DNA from: Turnera subulata
Lineage: Eukaryota; Streptophyta; Magnoliopsida; Malpighiales; Passifloraceae
DNA length: 64,000 bases
Direction: 5' to 3'
Assembly (NCBI GenBank): GCA_028386065.3
Contig: JAKUCV010004808.1
Span: 88,552-152,551 of the forward strand
The notes beneath the pieces were generated by a model. The model made no database searches, was not told the DNA's origin, and saw nothing but the letters and a program-made list of their open reading frames with translations. The position numbers and the translations under genes were made by a program. Below, one piece after another: positions 58,401 through 64,000 of the stretch (position 1 is the stretch's first letter; each line of letters opens with the position of its first letter).

Positions 58401-59972
58401 TTTCTCAGCAGCAGGTCCTCAAGTCCCAAGAGCAAGCGTCGGAGATGCAAATGAATCAGGGAATTTCCTGGTGAGGGAAATCCCACAGATTACAAATTTC
58501 ACAATACTATCTAACTGCACCTCCTCACTTCTGACAATCTGGTAATCCATGGCTGGTTGGCAGATAACAGAACTGACCCAACTCGAGGATAAACTGCAAG
58601 AAAATGGCACTGAGCGGGACAAAATCCGAGTAATACTGAATATATTCTTGTAAATTTCATCATTTCATCCTCCATATGGTCAAGAAATAGTAATTGGAGA
58701 TCATACCTTGCAGGATATTGAAGCTCAAATAAGGAAGTGGTCAAGTGGAAAGGATGGAAACATTCGGTCCCTCTTGTCAACTTTACAATATGTGAGTTTG
58801 GTCTATGTCTGTGCAGTGAAACGTTCTTTGATCTGCAATTAGTAAAGCACCAAGTAGTTTACTGTTGCTTTGCTCTTATGAAGTTGATGATTCTTACCTA
58901 TTTCTTGCATTTCAATATGTTTGAAGCCATGCCGTTCACTTTTCGGACAACTAATTTAATGAATTCACTTTCAAAGGCAACTCTGGAGTTCCAACACAGA
59001 AACTTTAGCCTCATGGATATTGGTATTCCGTGCAGGTTCTTTGGTCTGGCAGCGGGTGGAAGCCTGTGCCTCTTGTTGATATTATCGAAGGAAATGCCGT
59101 CAAAAGATCTTATCAAAAAGCTTTACTCTGTCTACACCCGGATAAGCTACAACAGAAGGGTGCTACCGCAGATCAAAAATACATAGCAGAGAAAGTTTTC
59201 GACATTTTGCAGGTAATGATAAGCTTTATGGTAACATTGAGTTCATATACATTGACGTAGCTTTCTTCAGGAAATTAAAGAAATGCAACCAAATGGCTAC
59301 CGATTATGATCCTACTGGTTTTAGACTCAGAGTTTGTTGGAAGTCCACATTATGGCACAAAAATAATTTGTATATCATTTACATATAGTGCGTCCTGTGT
59401 CAATGGGAATAAGTATCTGCGAAATCATCCAAAAAATACTTAGAAACTGACATAAGCATTGCCTGAAATCATTGCCTTACTCTATTGAGGTACATTATCA
59501 TCATATTTTTAGAGGGACCTTGTTGTTGGTGTTTGAACATCTCAGTCTTCTTTTTCCGTAAATAGCATATTAACCATCCAGGAAATTTCTGGAAATCATG
59601 AACTTATGAATCAGAATCAGTTGCTCAAAAATGGGTTCCAGTTAAAGTCCATCTATTCAGAACTGGATGGCTGCAAGCTTCACAGCATTCAATATTGATC
59701 TAGTGACCTCACCAAATTGTTTTAGTCATAGCACATAATATCTCACCAGCTACCAGCCCTAAACTCTCACTAATCTTAAGCACTAACCAGCTGGAGGAGA
59801 CAAAGTAAAACCCTTTGCTTCATGTTTTGGCCAAATCTTCTTAAAGGCAATTTTTAGTTTCAAGCCGGTTAGATATCATTGAGTTCATGTTCAAGTTTTC
59901 AAATAATAAACCATATTTACTCTTGGCATGCAGGAAGCATGGACTCATTTCAATTCACTTGGAGGAGTCTAA
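55411..59972 (+). CDS. JAC1: JAC1-like auxilin-type J-domain protein
   Basis: 706 aa in nine exons: 55,411-55,847, 56,488-57,230, 57,315-57,724, 57,864-57,975, 58,412-58,470, 58,564-58,629, 58,714-58,791, 59,036-59,212 and 59,934-59,972 (TAA). Most of the protein is a hydrophilic, Ser-rich disordered region, with [13 protein letters not shown] near residue 37 and repeated DLPAFG. A short coiled segment ([20 protein letters not shown]) precedes the C-terminal auxilin-like J domain: [30 protein letters not shown] with the HPD tripeptide that stimulates Hsp70 ATPase, and EAWTHFNSL. Arabidopsis JAC1 has this plan and is required for chloroplast accumulation in weak blue light. The J domain is certain; the JAC1 assignment rests on the N-terminal motif and overall layout. 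No damage is seen. Confidence 0.85.
56215..56321. repeat. 53-bp tandem duplication in intron 1 of the J-domain gene
   Basis: ATCCTTATAATGAGTTTCCT and following bases start at 56,215 and 56,268; the second copy has one extra T. Confidence 0.85.
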
Positions 59973-62900
59973 ACCAATGAATCCCCTGTCCCATTTTCTG
60001 ATTCCTTGAAAAGGCGTGGTATAGATGCTTGTGTTTGTTATAGGTGCACACTGATCAATTACACTTGTAAGAAAATTCTCTTGGACTGTGTATAGTAATA
60101 CTGAATGCTCTCCTGTTATTCATACGTGCTTGGTTATGTACAACATAGGCACGTTGGATTAAAGAATGCCACAATGATACAGAATATTCTGAGGTTTTCC
60201 AAACCACTTCTCCATCAAACTATTTCTCAGTGGCCTGTAGGCTATCAAAGCTGCTCCTTTGTTTGATTGCAATTTGTATGAAAATGAAACTCTCAAGTGG
60301 AAAACAATTAATTGTTATAGAGTTAGTCTTACAAAAAGAAATTGAGGGAGCCAATTATGGCTGAATGCTGTTGTTATGCAATATGAACCGATTAGCTGCG
60401 GAATGGACTTGAACAATCAACTTTGAAGCCTAATATGGCCGGAAAACAAAGAACCAGATGAGAGTTCCTAATGGTATCTATCTGCAAAGAATGATTTGAA
60501 AGTGACCAATAATCCATCATTGCATACTATTTGGCCCGTGCATATTGATAATAACCAAAATTTCAAATGGGGCGATGGTGTTAGAAATTCATCATACTGG
60601 GTTCAAAAGATTTTCCTGGTTTAATCAACTGATTGTGGGATTTACCCATGACAGGTTTTCATTTTTGGTAAATTTCCAAATTGTGTGGAAATGGAAACTG
60701 GAAAGTGGCATTGGATTTTCTTCTGGCAAGAAAGAGACAGTGTACCAAGCTACCAAGAGTGGAATCTACGGGGCTAAAACCTGCAAGAGCGCGTGGGTGT
60801 TAAAAAAAAAAAGCATAGAGGGTAGAGGCCTGCCTTGAAACAGCTTTTTCGTACTAAAAACTGCTAACAACGTACTTGTCGTTTTACGGATTCGTATGGC
60901 ATCGAGTTGTCGTTTTCCTGAGGTTACCACAGAATTCTGTGTTTGTTATGATATGCTATAAGTGATAACCCTCTTCTTTCTCTACCTCTCCCATTGCCTT
61001 GTCTGGCTCCTGCATCCTCACACTTCCCAAACAGACAATGTACGTAGGACCAAACCCAAAAAAACTTTTTCAGGAACAGACCTCCACGCTCATTCTTACA
61101 TTCTTTTTTTTTTTTACTTTTTACAAGAAAAAAAAAACTTTTCACTGATGTATTTGCTTGAAGTTTTCAGGATTTAATTTATGTCCTAAACGAGAAATTC
61201 ATTCAAAAAGAAAGTTGTGTGTAAATTGGGCTTCATCCTGTCAATGTCATTGCAATTGCAAAAAGTATATATCAAAATTGCACATGGTGGGCCAAAACAG
61301 TGGTTTATGAAAGGACATGCTATAGCTCCAGCAGCAAACCTAGTTAGGAGGAGTAGAGTAGCTAGGTTACACAATTTTGCAAGAGCAAGAGGGCAAGACC
61401 CTAATGTGAGGGGGGACAACAGAAGGCCAATATTGATGAAAACTAGAGGTGTATCGACCAAGGTTTGGCATTAATGAACGAACTATGTGAGGCATGGACT
61501 TATTGATGGGGGTATAAGGGTAGGCTCGTGTTATTCAAGAAAAAGGGTAGTATACTACACCAAGGGTAGGCTTATGTTATTCAGCCCTTGCAAAACTTTC
61601 TTTATAGGTAATTGATTATGACCACCTGTGCCTTGTGGTGTGGGTTGCAGTGCAGCCCTGAATTCAACACAAGATGGTCATGAAAGGCTTTTAAAGCAGT
61701 GGGCAGAATGTTAGCTGTTTTCTCTGTAGGAGTTGGCAATCCAGTAGTAGTAGTACTAGTGCAAAAGAATATTTCATTTACTAAAAAAAAAGAATATAGT
61801 ACTACTAGTACATTAATATTTGGTGTTGACTTCAATACCACCCGGCTTCATAACAAATTATAGATAAGAATTAAAGGAAATTCGCATAGATTTCAAGTCC
61901 TTGGAAAAGCATGATACAGTTATGGCATTTAATTGAGCAATTATTGGTGGTTGCTTGTGCAAGCTGTCAAGTTTTTTTTTTAATGAGGATTTTTTTAAAA
62001 AAATTTCGGAGTAATGGGAAATCTTGGTGAGATTGGAAGGTAAGCTTTCTGGAAATAGTGGAGAGACAGGAACCTGAAAGAAAATACTTTTTTCACAATT
62101 CGACTCTGAGTTGCTTCAAATGATTTTTAGACGTGGACCTCTTCTTATCTTGATTGAAGAAACAAGTAGCTGATCTTAGGTAAAAATGTTTGGGAGAAAA
62201 GAAGAATTTAGCAACAAGTACCACAGATAAAATAAGGAATAGGTAACCAGAAATAATACTATTGATAGCATTCATTTTTCCTTATAACTGTAAGATCCTT
62301 CATGAACAGGAAATAGAAAGAATTTATCAAAAACAAAAAAAAAAATGCAAACTATCCATAACGTACAAAAACAAAGGAAAGAAAGATAAAATAAAACCAG
62401 AAATGTTATTAGACCTAACCTGACATTTTCTTCATAACAATGACATGGTTTCTTTCTTCCAAGACCGTCACTAGCACTCAAACTTCCTGTCACTACATTT
62501 GTATATTAAAGGTTTGGTTTCGTGACAGATTCTAGGTGTGAAGTGACAAGATTAGCAATTTGCCATTAATAAAAAGAAGTTTGGATTTCTCTTTTTTTTT
62601 TAAAAAAAAAAAGAAGAAAACAGTAGTTTGGATTTAGCAAATATGCCACTTTTACATCTTTTTCTCTCTCTCTCTTTTTTTTTTTTTTTTTGAGTGACAA
62701 CTTTGGATTTTTAATTTAAAATCTTTAATCGTGATAATAGATCAAACACTTGGTTTTACAAGCTCGTTTAGAAAAAACTTGATGGGGGTAATAGATCAAA
62801 AACTTGATGGCTTTAAAATCTTTAATCATGATAATAGATTCAATCTGCCCAAGCATCTTTGACCAAAAAGCCAAAAAGAAAAAGAATCTGCCCAAGCATC

Positions 62901-64000
62901 AACGTGTTATCTTAACAATAAGTAAAGATCGATTAGTCGCCAGCCACTTAATTAAAATGCATAAGTGGCGTAATTCAGCTCATCCTTTAAAAAATTAGTA
63001 GTACTGCGTTTTAAGATACTCCGTATTACTTGACATTAATTGCCGTCCGGGAAAAGATTCACTTGGCAACCAACAGATAGGGAAGCCGATTCGTTTTTGG
63101 TAAAAATCTTTCTTCTCGTTTTTACTCTATTACTCCAATATAGTATAAATTGGTAGTTACTGATATTTTATTTATTGCCAACGTGTGCCCGATCGACTAG
63201 TCTTTATCAGAAATAAATTTTGAGGAGTACATACAGGAACGACCAATGTGCAAACGCTAGTCTTTATCAGAATTAAGTTGACAAATCTCATTTTCGTTTT
63301 TCGTTTTTCTTTTTTTGATAAACAGTTTTGATTTCTTTATACTCATCCTTCTTTTTTTTGTTTTCCATCCGGTATCCGGAGCTTTGCCACGACTAATCCG
63401 GTCGACCCGGATCGCGCACCTGGGTATGGTGGGTGAGTCTCCCAATGAGAATTTTCTGTATACACGAAGACTAGAACCCGAGACATCGCTTAAGCCAAAC
63501 CAAATCGCTTATCACTTGGAACAACCCCACATTAGTTATACCAATCCTTCTTTGGTTACCATGAGAGGCTAGAAGAACTGTGTTATTATATACTCATATT
63601 CTAATGCATTGTGTCCACACTAATTACTCTTGAGTTAGAATTCTACTTTAATATAGTATTATGATAGAGTCCATCCAATTTCACCAATTTTTTTTGGAAA
63701 TAAAAAAAAACTAGCTCCATTTCACGATTAAAGATTTAAATTGCTCAAATGGGTCAGTCCAGTTTGATTGATCCCGTACTGATGACACTAGTCTACCAAA
63801 ATCATTAATACAAGTAGCTGCTTTTAGGATGAAAAGCCTAGCACTTGTCAAAATCCCCCCACAACCAAAAAAAGGGGCTCGATGGGACATCAGAAAACGA
63901 AATTCCAACACATATTTTTGTATTTGCAAAAATATGATTTTGACTGAATATTCAGTCAGTAGATGTAATTCTGTAAATAGTATATATATTCTACGTTTCG
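59973..64000. other. Intergenic; no gene supported
   Basis: AT-rich with several homopolymer tracts (61,107-61,117, 62,590-62,612, 62,666-62,692). Short open frames (e.g. 61,217-61,474) have no recognisable domain. About 63,360-63,530 (CCGGTATCCGGAGCTTTGCC, GGTCGACCCGGATCGC, GAACCCGAGACATC) looks like part of a dispersed plant repeat, but without visible ends. Confidence 0.5.

Noticed and set aside
61217..61474. 85-codon frame rich in Arg/Ala
   Set aside because: No recognisable family, no supporting splice or promoter context; may be chance.

Overview
The window is nuclear DNA of a flowering plant, most likely a eudicot. It is AT-rich, its genes have GT-AG introns, and it holds cytochrome P450 genes of the CYP749A type, a PP2C phosphatase, a PRMT3-type locus, a JAC1/auxilin-like J-domain gene, Ty1/copia and Ty3/gypsy elements, LINEs and a tRNA-derived SINE. 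I cannot name the species.

Layout. (1) 1-22,938 is a head-to-tail tandem array of CYP749A-like P450 genes, all on the + strand. In order they are the 3' half of copy A, an exon fragment (about 2.5 kb), pseudogene B (3.2-5.6 kb), intact C (506 codons in 4 exons), intact D (503) and intact E (509). Copies C and D are separated by a decayed copia-type element (9,276-15,856, antisense) that carries a LINE fragment and a remarkable series of micro-hairpins. A SINE with a 15-bp target-site duplication lies between D and E. (2) 22.9-31.1 kb is a repeat island: a PIF/Harbinger transposase relic, an LRR-protein relic, and a Ty3/gypsy element with 318/319-bp LTRs and target-site duplication GAGGA. (3) 31.1-36.6 kb holds two copies of a gene I do not recognise (TPR-like helices). 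The second looks complete, with one U12-like and one GC-AG intron. The first is a 5'-truncated pseudogene interrupted by a LINE. (4) 38.0-42.5 kb is an intact SpoIIE-like PP2C phosphatase gene (513 aa, five coding exons). (5) 43.2-46.7 kb, minus strand, is a PRMT3-like locus whose methyltransferase core is readable but whose N-terminal half carries several disabling changes. (6) 47.8-54.0 kb is a 5'-truncated LINE interrupted by a nearly complete Ty1/copia element (minus strand, 215-bp LTRs), with a 270-bp host segment duplicated on both sides. (7) 55.4-60.0 kb is a nine-exon J-domain gene of the JAC1 type (706 aa). (8) 60-64 kb shows no supportable gene.

The genes do not form a pathway. The array is an expanding and decaying P450 family, probably acting on a specialised metabolite or hormone-like substrate at the ER. 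The other genes are ordinary single loci. The least explained structure is the set of about 17 short hairpins with different stems but almost the same 5-nt loop (TTCAG/TTCTG on the + strand) inside the copia element at 10.2-14.6 kb.
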